64,000 nt of DNA from Spirosoma validum (GCF_014699035.1 NZ_JACXAA010000011.1:62001-126000), one strand, 5' to 3'. Shown: positions 9,379 through 18,686, counted from the first letter of the stretch. The notes: generated from the letters alone by a model not told the origin. Numbers and translations are program-made.

Positions 9379-10791
9379 ATGAAAAAGATACTTTACGTCG
9401 GTTTATTGGCCCTGACCGCTACCGGCTGTTTCAAAAATAGTACCCTCAATATTGATCCAAATCGTTCCACAACAGTCGATCCATCTCTGCTGTTCTCGGG
9501 TGCCAGCACCCAGTTCTCACTTCTGCGCGTAGGCGAACTCACCTGGCCCGTCGCGCTGATGAGCCAGATGTGGGCGTCGGGTGGCCGCTGGGGACTCGAG
9601 CAGGCAAAATATGATCAGACACGGGTACGCTCGGCCTGGGGACGTACCTATACCGACGTACTGAAAAACCTCAACGTAGCGATCAAAGTGGCGGAAAGCA
9701 CGCAACCCGTCAACAAAAACGCTTTAGCGCAGTGTAAAATCATGAAGGCGTTTGCCTTTTCACAAACCTCACTCCTCTGGGGCGATATTCCGTTTTCGCA
9801 GGCCGCAACAGGCGATGTCGATTTACCAGCCTTTGATAAGCAGGCCGACGTATTGAATGGTTGCATAGCGCTGCTCGATGAAGCCATCGGACAGATTGAT
9901 CCTGCCAGCAAGGGCATCATTGCACCCAACGACCTGTATTATGGGGGCGATATGACGAAGTGGCGCAAGTTTGCCAACTCGCTCAAACTACGTATTCTGT
10001 TTTCAATGGTCGACGCTGACCCAACGAAGGGAAGCGCTATTGGGCAGTTACTGGCGAGTGGTAACATGATTGCCGCCACTACCGATACTATGCAGTTTCA
10101 GTATTACAACCAACCCGGTCGGCAGAACCCACGGTATTCGTTTACGGCCATTTTCCGGGGTGGCGTTCAGTCGGACTGGTACTGCTCAAAGCCCGTTTAT
10201 GATCTGCTGGTCTCACTCAACGACCCGCGTATCCCCTATTTTTACCAGCCGGGACCAGCTGCCGGTGCCAACGAATACGTAGCGTTGAATAGTATCGAAA
10301 ACTACACAACCCGCTCGGCTCTGGTGAACATGAACCTGCTCAAGCCCGACCTGCCCGAGGTTTCGTTTTCGTACTCGGAGCAACTGCTTCTGGAAGCCGA
10401 AGCCATCGCACGCGGGTTTGCAACGGGGGGTTTCGATCTGGCTACGCAACGGATGCGGGCGGGCGTACGCGAGTCGCTGCTGTCATTTGGTGTACCAACA
10501 GCTCAGGCGACTACGTATGTAAACCAACTACCCGCCCTGACAGCCGCTAACTACCGGACCGTGTTAGCCCAGCAACAATACCTGGATTTGTTTATGCGAC
10601 CCGTTGAAGGCTGGACGCAACATCGCCGGTCGGGTGTAATTGGGCAGGAAGTCCCGGCCATGACTACGCCTGCTGGTGCGCCGGTTGCGGGGTTGGTTCG
10701 ACGCCTGCTATACCGTAGTGAAGAGGTAAATTCCAACCCCAATACGCCCAGCGGTTTAGCCGTCGATGCACCGTTGTGGTTTGATAAATAA
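9379..10791 (+). CDS. SusD/RagB-like outer-membrane lipoprotein (SusD-like_2 type)
   Basis: A 470-residue lipoprotein whose signal ends in LTATGC, so Cys17 would be lipidated. The body is mostly helical, with WPVALMSQMWASGG near the N-terminus and YSEQLLLEAEAIARG toward the C-terminus. These segments and the length point to the shorter SusD-like_2 branch rather than classical SusD. It would form the lid over the SusC barrel encoded immediately upstream and capture ligand at the cell surface. Transcription probably ends at the strong hairpin at 10812-10848. Confidence 0.92.
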   Translation: MKKILYVGLLALTATGCFKNSTLNIDPNRSTTVDPSLLFSGASTQFSLLRVGELTWPVALMSQMWASGGRWGLEQAKYDQTRVRSAWGRTYTDVLKNLNVAIKVAESTQPVNKNALAQCKIMKAFAFSQTSLLWGDIPFSQAATGDVDLPAFDKQADVLNGCIALLDEAIGQIDPASKGIIAPNDLYYGGDMTKWRKFANSLKLRILFSMVDADPTKGSAIGQLLASGNMIAATTDTMQFQYYNQPGRQNPRYSFTAIFRGGVQSDWYCSKPVYDLLVSLNDPRIPYFYQPGPAAGANEYVALNSIENYTTRSALVNMNLLKPDLPEVSFSYSEQLLLEAEAIARGFATGGFDLATQRMRAGVRESLLSFGVPTAQATTYVNQLPALTAANYRTVLAQQQYLDLFMRPVEGWTQHRRSGVIGQEVPAMTTPAGAPVAGLVRRLLYRSEEVNSNPNTPSGLAVDAPLWFDK

Positions 10792-10811
10792 CTGGTTACT
10801 GCCAAAACACA

Positions 10812-10848
10812 AAAAAACGCGGTTCTTAGCTCTGGAACCGCGTTTTTT
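10812..10848 (+). terminator. Intrinsic terminator after SusCD
   Basis: A perfect 14-bp stem (10812-10825 with 10835-10848) with a 9-base loop and A/T flanks (six A, six T). It works in either direction, serving the SusD gene and the convergent SCP2 gene. Confidence 0.85.
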
Positions 10849-10886
10849 ATGTCCTGGCAATAGGCAAAATTACACCTGTGATAGAG

Positions 10887-11183
10887 TTAGCCCATCACTT
10901 TACCCATTTTCATGGCAATACCCATATCGCCTTTTATTTTAAGCTTGCCACTCATGACGGCCATCATTGGGTTCAGATCGCCGGTACCCATTTTTACGAG
11001 GTTATCGATGCTCACATGCAGGTCGCAGTCAGCGGGTTTATCGTCGTTGGAAACCACAGCGGGTGATTGGGTTGCGTCTATGTAGATTACACCCTTATCC
11101 GTCACGAGCTTAACGGTAGCGTCGATGTTATCAGCGTGTGTAACTTTGTTCTGGATTTGCTCGGTTAGCTCTTGCAGCGTCAT
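10887..11183 (-). CDS. SCP2-like sterol-binding domain protein
   Basis: From ATG 11183 the product is 98 residues. A longer in-frame start 105 bases upstream adds a basic, unstructured stretch, so I reject it. The sequence TLQELTEQIQNKV, DCDLHVSIDNLVKMGTGDLNP and LKIKGDMGIAMKMGKVM follows the SCP2 fold: a beta-sheet, then the conserved G-x-hydrophobic-K-hydrophobic-x-G-D segment. Proteins like this bind lipids in the cytosol, though the bacterial role is poorly known. It stands alone, convergent with SusD. Confidence 0.85.
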   Translation of the reverse strand: MTLQELTEQIQNKVTHADNIDATVKLVTDKGVIYIDATQSPAVVSNDDKPADCDLHVSIDNLVKMGTGDLNPMMAVMSGKLKIKGDMGIAMKMGKVMG

Positions 11184-11317
11184 TTGATTTGGATTTCGTT
11201 GTTGTAAGGAAACTCTGCCGCAAAAATAAGGTTTTGTGTAGTAGGCGGGTAATCTGCTTTTGCGGTAAAGAGGCCGCTTTATTCTCATAAAAATGCGGGC
11301 TTCGACCGCACTGCTTC

Positions 11318-11770
11318 ATGCGTTCTCAATTTTTGACCTTACTCTGTATCCTTACCTTTCTTAGTTGCGCCTGGGGCTTATCCGACGCTTTTGTATCCTT
11401 ATTACAAACCGATGCGATTTCGGAAACGCAGGTTGTTAAACGGAAGTACACACCCGAACAACAAAAGGACGTACCCAAACAATACTATGAAGACCGCTCG
11501 TCGGGTAACGCACCCATGGACGATGACCCCACGCAAATCAAAAGTTTAGCTATTGCATCAGCAGCCTATTCATTGCTGACACTTGCAGGCGCTATTCTGA
11601 TGTTTCGGCTGCGTCGGGTGGGTTTCTGGGTATACGTAGCAGGCGTTGTTGTTGGCCTGATTCTGCCGATAATTCTGGCAGGGTTTAGTGCTTTAAATAT
11701 CTCGTTTGGCGTATTTTTCAGCATGCTGTTTGCGGGTTTGTATTGGCTCACGTTGAAGGAAATGCATTAA
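11318..11770 (+). CDS. Small membrane protein of unknown function
   Basis: 150 residues, not recognised. There is an N-terminal hydrophobic segment (5-27) that could be a signal or anchor. A charged, Pro/Gln/Asp-rich stretch follows (about 38-72, KYTPEQQKDVPKQYYEDRSS), then three predicted membrane segments (about 76-96, 103-121, 127-146). The stop is followed by about 270 bases without a gene before DUF2147. Divergent from the SCP2 gene, 134 bases apart. Probably a real gene, because hydropathy is organised and codon use is like that of its neighbours. Confidence 0.6.
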   Translation: MRSQFLTLLCILTFLSCAWGLSDAFVSLLQTDAISETQVVKRKYTPEQQKDVPKQYYEDRSSGNAPMDDDPTQIKSLAIASAAYSLLTLAGAILMFRLRRVGFWVYVAGVVVGLILPIILAGFSALNISFGVFFSMLFAGLYWLTLKEMH

Positions 11771-12040
11771 AGCCGCTCAACACCAGATTAAGGCCCGGCT
11801 CAATCGATCTGCTTTCGACCGTCTGCGTCAGGGTGTAAATTCATGCCTCATGCGATTTTAGTAAGCGTTCATTAAACTTATTCCGGAATAATCGGTCAAT
11901 GCTATAAGGTTACAATAAGGGCAACTATTGATCGTACTAAGTCTGTTAGGACGATTTTTCAGGTATGACTCGCCAATTGTCTCTGTAATTTGTTTATATC
12001 GTCAAACCACAGCTTTAACTATTTAATGGACCGCTTACCT

Positions 12041-12496
12041 ATGAACGCGTTTCGTTTTACTATCCTATCCCTCGTCGTATTTATTACAATGACTTCGATG
12101 GCTCCCAAAGCCGATGATCCCGACGCTCTGATGGGAAAATGGCTCAGTTCTAAAAAAAGAAATCAGGTTCAGATTTATAGACAGGGCAATAAGTATTACG
12201 GCAAACTGGTCTGGATGCTGGAACCGAATGAACCGGCGACCAATAAGCCCAAAATGGACAAGGAAAACCCCGACGAAAAATTACGCAGTCGTCCGCTGAT
12301 GGGCCTGGTCTTATTAACCAATCTGACATACAAAGGCAATAATGTTTGGAGCGACGGGGAGATTTATAACCCCGAAGATGGCAAAACCTACAACTGCGAA
12401 GTATCGCTCAAAGACCCAAACTCAATTGACCTACGCGGCTACATGATGGGCATCAGTTTTCTAGGAAAAACTAAAACCTGGACACGGGTGAAATAA
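12041..12496 (+). CDS. DUF2147 family exported protein
   Basis: From ATG 12041 the product is 151 residues with a signal peptide (about 1-24). The mature part has LMGKWLSSKKRNQVQIYRQ, YYGKLVWM and WSDGEIYNPEDGKTYNCEVS, ending LRGYMMGISFLGKTKTW. This is the conserved pattern of DUF2147, a small lipocalin-like beta-barrel domain found in many Bacteroidota and Proteobacteria. Function unknown. Two alternative upstream ATGs exist at 11990 and 12026, but the chosen start gives a clean signal peptide. Confidence 0.82.
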   Translation: MNAFRFTILSLVVFITMTSMAPKADDPDALMGKWLSSKKRNQVQIYRQGNKYYGKLVWMLEPNEPATNKPKMDKENPDEKLRSRPLMGLVLLTNLTYKGNNVWSDGEIYNPEDGKTYNCEVSLKDPNSIDLRGYMMGISFLGKTKTWTRVK

Positions 12497-12586
12497 AAGT
12501 CAGGTGATACTAGTCGACTAATCTGTCTGACAAAAACTATTTGGTCCGTCGTAGGTTATTTTCGTAAAACAACCTCATAAACAGTC

Positions 12587-12862
12587 ATGGATAAGAAACT
12601 GACCACATCGCTGGGAATCGCCTTGGGAGCTTCCCTACTTGCCGGAGCTGGTTTTGGCATATACAAATACTTTAGCAAGAAAAGTGGTAAGACCATCAGT
12701 AATAGCTCAGACGATAGCAGTAGTCATCTCAGTAATCTGTTTGGCGGTTTTGTTGGTAACGGATTAACAAAAAGTACCAGCCTTTACGGAGGAAGCCATT
12801 CAGATAATGAGCTTATAGGCGGTGGTTTGTATAAAGGCAATAGTCTGTCATTGACAGCTTAA
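12587..12862 (+). CDS. Small Gly/Ser-rich anchored protein, unknown
   Basis: 91 residues, not recognised. Lys-rich start, one hydrophobic Gly/Ala-rich segment (about 8-26), a KKSGK stretch and then a low-complexity Ser/Gly/Asn tail (NSSDDSSSHLSN, LFGGFVGNGL, GGGLYKGNSL). This would give a short inner-membrane anchor with a flexible tail. It is followed by a hairpin terminator (12900-12938), which supports a real transcription unit. Confidence 0.5.
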   Translation: MDKKLTTSLGIALGASLLAGAGFGIYKYFSKKSGKTISNSSDDSSSHLSNLFGGFVGNGLTKSTSLYGGSHSDNELIGGGLYKGNSLSLTA

Positions 12863-12899
12863 GAACTTACAATAGTCTTCTTCTGCATAGATAGCTGAC

Positions 12900-12938
12900 A
12901 TTCCTCAAGTAGAGCACATCAGGGCCTGCTTGAGGAAT
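12900..12938 (+). terminator. Hairpin terminator
   Basis: A 10-bp perfect stem (12900-12909 with 12929-12938) followed by TTTTATTT, 37 bases after the small Gly/Ser-rich gene. Confidence 0.7.
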
Positions 12939-13043
12939 TTTATTTGGGGTAGACTCTTACTCTATAAATCATTCTTTACCATTTTGCTCGTTAAAGTATT
13001 GCCTGGTTATCTGGTACACATTCTCTTAATGGATTTCGCTAGT

Positions 13044-14288
13044 TCATTTCTCCACAATCCAGCGGGTCAGATTATTGTAGCGGGCTTCCAGAACGATCTT
13101 AAAGAACCCCGACGGCAATTTTGATACGTCGATCGTAGCCGCTTCGGCTTTGGTGGGTGCTTCAGCTACTAAGAGATAATTATCTCGTTTACCTTCCTCA
13201 AAATGATTGGTTGGGGAGAGCCAGATTTTTACGCTTCCCTCCTGCTCTATCGCTTTCCAGGTTACGGCAATTTTGGTACCTTCCTTTTTCACAGTCGGCT
13301 CGACGATCGACAGCTTGCCAGTCAGCGGAATACCGTCTAGTTCAAAATTCTGCTCTTTTGGAATGGTTAAGTTCAGGTGGCGCGCCAGCGTTGGCATGAT
13401 ATCGACAATACCCGGCGTGTTCTTCCGGAATTGGCTATTCAGATCTTTGGCGTTGGTAACGATCCACGTACTACGTTCCCGATCGGATTGTTTTCCGTGA
13501 TCTTTGCCCGTATCAGCGCTTCGACCGTGGTCGGTTGTAATAAAGATTTGCCAGTCTTCGCCAAAGGTTTTCTGACGGTATTGAATGGCTTTCCACAAAC
13601 GGCCCATCTGATCATCCATCATGCCAACAGCTTTGTAAAACCGGTCGCTATCACCGTACTTATGCCCCATGTCGTCGGTGTATTCCAGATAGACCCACGA
13701 CAAATCAGGACTTTCATCGTGGATATACCGACTAGCTTCGTCAACTACTTTTTCATCAATCTGGTGGATGTATCCGGCATCCTTGTCGTGTGGAAAAAGC
13801 AACGTATCGCGCTCTAGCCCATCAAACGAATAATCAATACGTAGTCGGTTCGTTTCGGCAATATCTTCGCCAATCAGCTTTGTGCGGTTATCGAGCCAGG
13901 TCGAAAAAACGGCGCTTTTCTTGCCAGGATACTGCGTTTCAAAAAAGCGAAAGATTGTCCAGTACTGATAATTAGGGGCTTTAATGCTGTTGTCCCACAC
14001 GTTATGCTTGTTTACCCAGGTTCCTGTAAGCAGACTGTTATAGCCTACAGCGGAGATGGTTGGGGTTTGGGAATACGTATTCTTTTGTCCACCGACGTAA
14101 GCCCGAACGTAACCACCTTCCTTAGTAATAGCCTTCAGATTGGGCATAGGCAGTTTTTCGATTACATCCGATGGAATCCCATCGACAATAACGAACAGCG
14201 CTTTTTTGGGCTTAGTCTGGCCCAGAATGGAGTGACAGCCCAGTAGCCAGCAGCCAATCAGCAGTTGTAGTTTAGACCTTAGTTTCAT
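13044..14288 (-). CDS. Alkaline-phosphatase-superfamily hydrolase (nucleotide pyrophosphatase/phosphodiesterase-like)
   Basis: A 414-residue secreted protein (signal about 1-23). It carries the two-metal signature of the alkaline phosphatase superfamily: [11 protein letters not shown] (metal Asp36), the Thr-containing nucleophile region [17 protein letters not shown] (about 73-89), [13 protein letters not shown] and ITTDHGRS (Asp-His). A C-terminal beta-rich segment (about 330-414) looks like an added small domain. Type I phosphodiesterase/nucleotide pyrophosphatase members hydrolyse phosphodiesters or phosphate monoesters in the periplasm; the substrate is not determinable. It is the last gene of a minus-strand series but is separated from the SDR gene by an inverted repeat. 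Confidence 0.85.
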   Translation of the reverse strand: MKLRSKLQLLIGCWLLGCHSILGQTKPKKALFVIVDGIPSDVIEKLPMPNLKAITKEGGYVRAYVGGQKNTYSQTPTISAVGYNSLLTGTWVNKHNVWDNSIKAPNYQYWTIFRFFETQYPGKKSAVFSTWLDNRTKLIGEDIAETNRLRIDYSFDGLERDTLLFPHDKDAGYIHQIDEKVVDEASRYIHDESPDLSWVYLEYTDDMGHKYGDSDRFYKAVGMMDDQMGRLWKAIQYRQKTFGEDWQIFITTDHGRSADTGKDHGKQSDRERSTWIVTNAKDLNSQFRKNTPGIVDIMPTLARHLNLTIPKEQNFELDGIPLTGKLSIVEPTVKKEGTKIAVTWKAIEQEGSVKIWLSPTNHFEEGKRDNYLLVAEAPTKAEAATIDVSKLPSGFFKIVLEARYNNLTRWIVEK

Positions 14289-14292
14289 GGTA

Positions 14293-14378
14293 TTAAGTTA
14301 GCGTACCACAGGGATGCACGTTACGTAACGGCGCTCAAAATAAGTGTAATACCCGTCACGAACGAAACGCTAACTTAA
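14293..14378. repeat. Perfect 12-bp inverted repeat spanning 86 bases
   Basis: TTAAGTTAGCGT at 14293-14304 is repeated as its reverse complement at 14367-14378, with 62 bases between. It fills the gap between the SDR stop and the phosphatase start (both minus strand). It could be a long-loop terminator, an operator pair or a trace of a small palindromic element. Confidence 0.5.
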
Positions 14379-14392
14379 AAATTCATGATTGT

Positions 14393-15157
14393 TTAAAAGC
14401 CGATTGAATTACCGCCATCCACCGGAAGCGATACGCCGGTAACGTAGCGAGCTGCCTCAGAGGCCAGAAAAACGGCAGCCCAGCCAATATCATCGGGCTT
14501 ACCAAAAGCGCCCATCGGCGTTCGTCGCATGGCTCGGGTAAAACGGTCGGGATCACCACTCATGGCGGTTTTACTCATAGCGGTTTCGATGAAGCCAGGT
14601 GCAATAGAGTTAACCCGAACGCCGTGGGGCGAAAATTCCGAAGCCAGCACTTTTACCATCCCTTCTACACCCGATTTAGAAGCCGCATAAGCAGCCACCC
14701 GATCGATGCCGTAGTAGGCGGCCATCGAGGAGATCATGATAATGGAGCCTCGCTTACGAGCTATCATGCGCTGAGCGCAAGCGCGTGTAAGGCTAAAAAC
14801 AGCGTTCAGATTCGTGTGAACAATTCGATCAAAATCTTCATCCGTTACGTCCAGCGCCGGTTTTTTCATGTTGATACCGGCGTTATTGACCAGGATATCA
14901 ATCGGTCCGTACGTTGTTTCGATGGTTTCGACTAAGTTATCCAACAAGGCGCGTTCTGTTACGTCGTTCACCTGGTAGTGCGCCCGTTCACCTAACGTTT
15001 CGGTGGCTTCACGAAGGGGCTGCTCCCGCCGACCTGTTATGACGACGCTCCCGCCAGCCAGAACGATGCACTTGGCAATATCAAAGCCGATTCCACTGCC
15101 CCCGCCCGTAATCAGGGCTAATTTCCCGTCGAGCGAGAATACATTTGTTTGATCCAT
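14393..15157 (-). CDS. SDR-family oxidoreductase, probable D-mannonate/fructuronate reductase
   Basis: 254 residues of a classical short-chain dehydrogenase. Visible are TGGGSGIG (15-24) for NAD(P) binding, NNAGIN (91-96), the catalytic Ser in MISSMAAYYG (141-150) and Y157-AASK161. It lacks a signal and is cytosolic. The start codon overlaps the GH67 stop by one base (TAATG), which implies translational coupling. Because it is coupled to an alpha-glucuronidase and near mannonate dehydratase, I infer that it reduces fructuronate to mannonate, a role SDRs are known to fill in some genomes instead of UxuB. Gluconate 5-dehydrogenase-like activity is an alternative. Confidence 0.82.
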   Translation of the reverse strand: MDQTNVFSLDGKLALITGGGSGIGFDIAKCIVLAGGSVVITGRREQPLREATETLGERAHYQVNDVTERALLDNLVETIETTYGPIDILVNNAGINMKKPALDVTDEDFDRIVHTNLNAVFSLTRACAQRMIARKRGSIIMISSMAAYYGIDRVAAYAASKSGVEGMVKVLASEFSPHGVRVNSIAPGFIETAMSKTAMSGDPDRFTRAMRRTPMGAFGKPDDIGWAAVFLASEAARYVTGVSLPVDGGNSIGF

Positions 15158-17304
15158 TATCGTAAGTGGTAAATATCGACTGAGCGTTTTACGTCGTCTA
15201 AAGTACGCTCAGGTTTTTTAAATGGCGCCGGAATCGGTTGACGAGAATACTGTTGAAGGTATAATAACCAGGCATCGCGCCACCAGATTGCTTCCTTGTG
15301 CTGCGTTTCCAATCGGCCCGTTACGTCAGCAAAAATTTCCGGGTCAATAGCTGGTTTAACCTGTGCCCATTGCTGCTGCATCCAGCCAACCGAATCTGCG
15401 CCGGTATAGAAGCGCGTGCAGAGTTCGTTCCAAAGCGTTCGACCTGTGCTTAGTTTTTTCGTCCACGGAACGTGATGAAACCAAAGCAAATACGGCAGCG
15501 GACAGGTTTCAGGATTGCTCCAGCGTTGCTGTACTTCTGGCCGGTACTGCTCCAACGCATTACTGCCGGTCGTAGTTCGATCAAAACCTAACCCGACGGA
15601 ATCGGCCCGGTGGTAATAAATAGCGGTCCAGTCCGGGCGAGAGCTTTGGTTTTGCCAGGGTTCGGGCGCAAAATGTTCGCCAGTCCAGGGCGTCGACAAA
15701 CCGAGGGGCGTGTTATAATTCACGAAAATCTCGCGCGATTTCAGCATCAGGTCTGTAATTGTTTTAACCGTCTGGATCTCTTTTGTAAGCGTCATGTTTA
15801 CCCACTCGCGGGCAATGGTTTCCGACGTTAGTGTATGGTCCCAGGCCAGTCGTCCAAAGGCGTACCAGTTGGCCTGTGCCATCGGGTTTCCTGTCCAGTT
15901 TCGATTAGCGCCTGTGTTGGCGACACCCGCAATGGCCGTCAGTCCGTAGCCATGCAGACTGCCATCAACCACTTTAGCGACCGTTGCCGCACCGGATGGT
16001 GAGCCTTTACCCGTTACGTAGGTATCCGAGTCGAGACATTCTTTGAAAAGTGGCGCTTCGTAGACCCAATGAGTCGCATGGCCCAGATATTCCTGCGTGA
16101 TCTGGAACTCGATCGATAACGGCGTTTGGGGCATATTGCCAAACAAGGGCGAAAACGGCTCACGCGGCTGAAAATCGATTGGCCCGTTCTTCACCTGCAC
16201 AATCACCTTCTTATTGAATTTACCGTCCAGATGCTTGAATTCTTCGTAAGCGGCCTTGAACCGGTCGGCTTTTGGACGGTCCGGCGTTCCGGCTGCTTTG
16301 TAAACAAAGGCTCGCCACATCACCACGCCATCGTAAGGCGCTAAGGCTTCGGCCAGCATGTTCGCGCCATCGGCATGGTTACGCCCGTAATCCTGCGGAC
16401 CGGGTTCACCTTCCGAATTGGCTTTAACCAGGAAACCACCAAAATCGGGAATGACCGTATAAATCTCTTTAGCTTTGTCGGCCCACCACTTTCTAACCTC
16501 CGGATCAAGCGGATCAGCCGTTTTCAATCCACCAATCACCTTTGGCGCCGGGAAATAGACCGACAAATAAATTCGGATACCGTAAGGTCGGAATACGTTG
16601 GCTAAGGCCGCAACTTTCTCAATGTACTCACCCGTCAGAAAGCGGGCGCTAGCGTTCACGTTATTGACAACGGTACCATTGATTCCCAAAGACGCATTGG
16701 CGCGGGCATAAACGCGGTAGCGCGGGTCGACGGTGGCGGGCAGCTCAAACCATTTCCAGAGCGATCCACCAGCATAACCGCGTTCGATCGTACCGTTCGT
16801 GTTATCCCAGTGATTGAGTAATCGATACCGGATTTTAGGATTGCTGGTTAGCGAGAGTCTGTCAATCGGTTGAGTCGTTTGCAGTTGACGGAGCAAGGCA
16901 AATACGCCATACAACACGCCCGCATCTGTTTTGCTGGAAACGATAATATTGGATTTGCTGGTGATTTGATACCCTTCATCATTTACCAACTGATTGTTCG
17001 TACCTGGCGTTTTATTGAAAGCTAGGACGATGCCCCCGGTTCGATTTCCAGCACTAGCAATAATCGGTATGGTTTTACCTAACAAACCCTGCAAACCGGT
17101 CTGTAATTCGTCGGCAGCGGTCTTCAGAACGAGGCTATTGCCGCTTACCACAATAAACTGGGCTGAACGGGCATACGCTTCGCGTTTGGCTACGTCTTTA
17201 ATCAGGTCGTATTTCAGCCACAATCGGTAGCCGTCGTCAGCATACGCACTGATCGTTAAGAGGTAGATAAGTGCGAGCAATCCGCTACGTTTTCCTGCAT
17301 TCAT
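15157..17304 (-). CDS. GH67 alpha-glucuronidase
   Basis: 715 residues with a signal peptide (about 1-22). The N-terminal domain has SGNSLVLKTAADELQ. The barrel contains YRLLNHWDNTNGTIERGYAG and GGFLVKANSEGEPGPQDYGRN, the family's recognisable active-site regions, then VVMWRAFVYK and FGRLAWDHTL. These are characteristic of GH67, which removes 4-O-methyl-D-glucuronic acid from the non-reducing end of xylo-oligosaccharides. The length matches the family (about 680-730). It is periplasmic here, so the freed uronate would be imported by the MFS transporter of this locus. One base overlaps the SDR start. Confidence 0.95.
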   Translation of the reverse strand: MNAGKRSGLLALIYLLTISAYADDGYRLWLKYDLIKDVAKREAYARSAQFIVVSGNSLVLKTAADELQTGLQGLLGKTIPIIASAGNRTGGIVLAFNKTPGTNNQLVNDEGYQITSKSNIIVSSKTDAGVLYGVFALLRQLQTTQPIDRLSLTSNPKIRYRLLNHWDNTNGTIERGYAGGSLWKWFELPATVDPRYRVYARANASLGINGTVVNNVNASARFLTGEYIEKVAALANVFRPYGIRIYLSVYFPAPKVIGGLKTADPLDPEVRKWWADKAKEIYTVIPDFGGFLVKANSEGEPGPQDYGRNHADGANMLAEALAPYDGVVMWRAFVYKAAGTPDRPKADRFKAAYEEFKHLDGKFNKKVIVQVKNGPIDFQPREPFSPLFGNMPQTPLSIEFQITQEYLGHATHWVYEAPLFKECLDSDTYVTGKGSPSGAATVAKVVDGSLHGYGLTAIAGVANTGANRNWTGNPMAQANWYAFGRLAWDHTLTSETIAREWVNMTLTKEIQTVKTITDLMLKSREIFVNYNTPLGLSTPWTGEHFAPEPWQNQSSRPDWTAIYYHRADSVGLGFDRTTTGSNALEQYRPEVQQRWSNPETCPLPYLLWFHHVPWTKKLSTGRTLWNELCTRFYTGADSVGWMQQQWAQVKPAIDPEIFADVTGRLETQHKEAIWWRDAWLLYLQQYSRQPIPAPFKKPERTLDDVKRSVDIYHLR

Positions 17305-17328
17305 TTTTACTGACTTTTGTTCTAAACA

Positions 17329-17392
17329 GGTACCACGGGCTTCAGCCCGTTTTCAAGGATTCAATTAAAAACGGGCTGAAGCCCGTGGTACC
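17329..17392. terminator. Perfect 25-bp hairpin between uxuA and GH67
   Basis: 17329-17353 and 17368-17392 are exact reverse complements around a 14-base loop. Each arm contains an inner GGGCTGAAGCCC-type palindrome. It sits 7 bases after the uxuA stop and 25 bases before the GH67 start, so it may lower downstream expression or protect the upstream mRNA end. The motif resembles palindromic repeats dispersed in many bacterial genomes. Confidence 0.6.
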
Positions 17393-17398
17393 TTCCAT

Positions 17399-18625
17399 TC
17401 ATTTGTTCTCTTCCAGCGACCGCTCGATACCCATTTCCAGGCCTCGCAACTCAGCAAGCCCCCGTAACCGACCGATGGCTGAATAACCTGGATAGGTTTT
17501 CTTGTGCAGATCGTCAAGCATTTGATGGCCGTGATCGGGTCGCATGGGGATCGACGTTTCGCCGACACCAACTTTTTCACGACGTTTCTGCTCCAGCACA
17601 ATCGCCTTCACAACCGCATACATATCGACGTCGCCCGCCAGGTGATCAGCTTCGTGGAAAATACCGGGGCGTCCGGGTACTTCGGCAACTTCCCGTTTGG
17701 TTGTCCGTAAATGAATGAAGTGAATCCGTTCGCCAAACCGCTGAATCATACCCGGCAAATCGTTATCGGAGCGAATCCCCAATGAACCCGTACAGAACGT
17801 AATGCCGTTGGCCGTTACGTCACTGGCGGCCATCAACTGCGCTAAATCGGCTTCGGTGCTCACAACGCGGGGTAAGCCCAGTAACGGGTACGGCGGATCG
17901 TCGGGGTGAATGCATAGATTAACGCCCACTTCCTGAGCAACGGGTGCAACCTGCTGAATAAATTCATAGAGATTTTGTCTCAGTTCCGCATCGCCAATGG
18001 TTGTGTATTCGTTCAACAATCCCTGAAATGTATCGAGTGTAAAAGCCTCTTCCGAACCAGGCAGGCCAAGCAGCACGATATTCGATAACGTCTGAATCGC
18101 TTCCGGTGTCATCTGGCTGAATTTCTGCCGGGCCGATGTCCTGATTTCCGGGTCGTAATCAGCCTCAGCTCCCGGTCGTTTCAGAATGCACAGATCGAAT
18201 ACGGCGAAATCTTCCCAGACAAACCGGAGTGCTCGCGAGCCATCGGGCATTTCATACGTCAGGTTCGTGCGCGACCAATCCAGTACGGGCATGAAGTTGT
18301 AGCAAACGGTTCGGATACCGCAAGCGGCCAGATTCCGGATTGACTGTTTGTAGTTTTCAATATACGTAGCACGGGTTGGTCGGCCTTTTTTGATGTCTTC
18401 GTGGACAGGTAGACTTTCGACCACCGCCCAATGCAGAGGAGAATAAGTCCGATTGCCAGCTTCAACCAACTGTTTCCGCTCTTCAATCGCTTCGGTTGTC
18501 CATAGGTCACCCACCGGAATCTGGTGCAGCGCTGTCACGACACCCGTGCAACCCGCTTGCCGAATATCCATTAATGAAACTGGGTCGTTCGGCCCGAACC
18601 AGCGCATGGTTTGTAACATACTCAT
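17399..18625 (-). CDS. uxuA: Mannonate dehydratase
   Basis: From ATG 18625 the protein has 408 residues, close to UxuA length. The frame runs back to 18784, inside the CE15 gene, but homologues start just before MRWFGPNDPVSL, so the shorter start is preferred. Supporting segments are RWFGPNDPVSLMDIRQAGCTGVVTALH, LCIHPDDPPYPLLGLPRV, FCTGSLGI, RIHFIHLRTTKRE and MRPDHGHQMLDD, with the metal-binding His and Cys residues of the UxuA TIM barrel. It dehydrates D-mannonate to 2-keto-3-deoxygluconate in the cytosol. A small hairpin (18644-18672) lies between it and the CE15 stop. Confidence 0.94.
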   Translation of the reverse strand: MSMLQTMRWFGPNDPVSLMDIRQAGCTGVVTALHQIPVGDLWTTEAIEERKQLVEAGNRTYSPLHWAVVESLPVHEDIKKGRPTRATYIENYKQSIRNLAACGIRTVCYNFMPVLDWSRTNLTYEMPDGSRALRFVWEDFAVFDLCILKRPGAEADYDPEIRTSARQKFSQMTPEAIQTLSNIVLLGLPGSEEAFTLDTFQGLLNEYTTIGDAELRQNLYEFIQQVAPVAQEVGVNLCIHPDDPPYPLLGLPRVVSTEADLAQLMAASDVTANGITFCTGSLGIRSDNDLPGMIQRFGERIHFIHLRTTKREVAEVPGRPGIFHEADHLAGDVDMYAVVKAIVLEQKRREKVGVGETSIPMRPDHGHQMLDDLHKKTYPGYSAIGRLRGLAELRGLEMGIERSLEENK

Positions 18626-18686
18626 TTTGTATCGCGGATGGAAACCCGCAGTTTTCATGTACACTCGCGGGTAGAAACGCGCGCTA

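Noticed and set aside
13044-14288. The phosphatase as part of the uronate operon
   Set aside because: The 12-bp inverted repeat gap and unrelated chemistry make a separate unit more likely, although it has the same strand.
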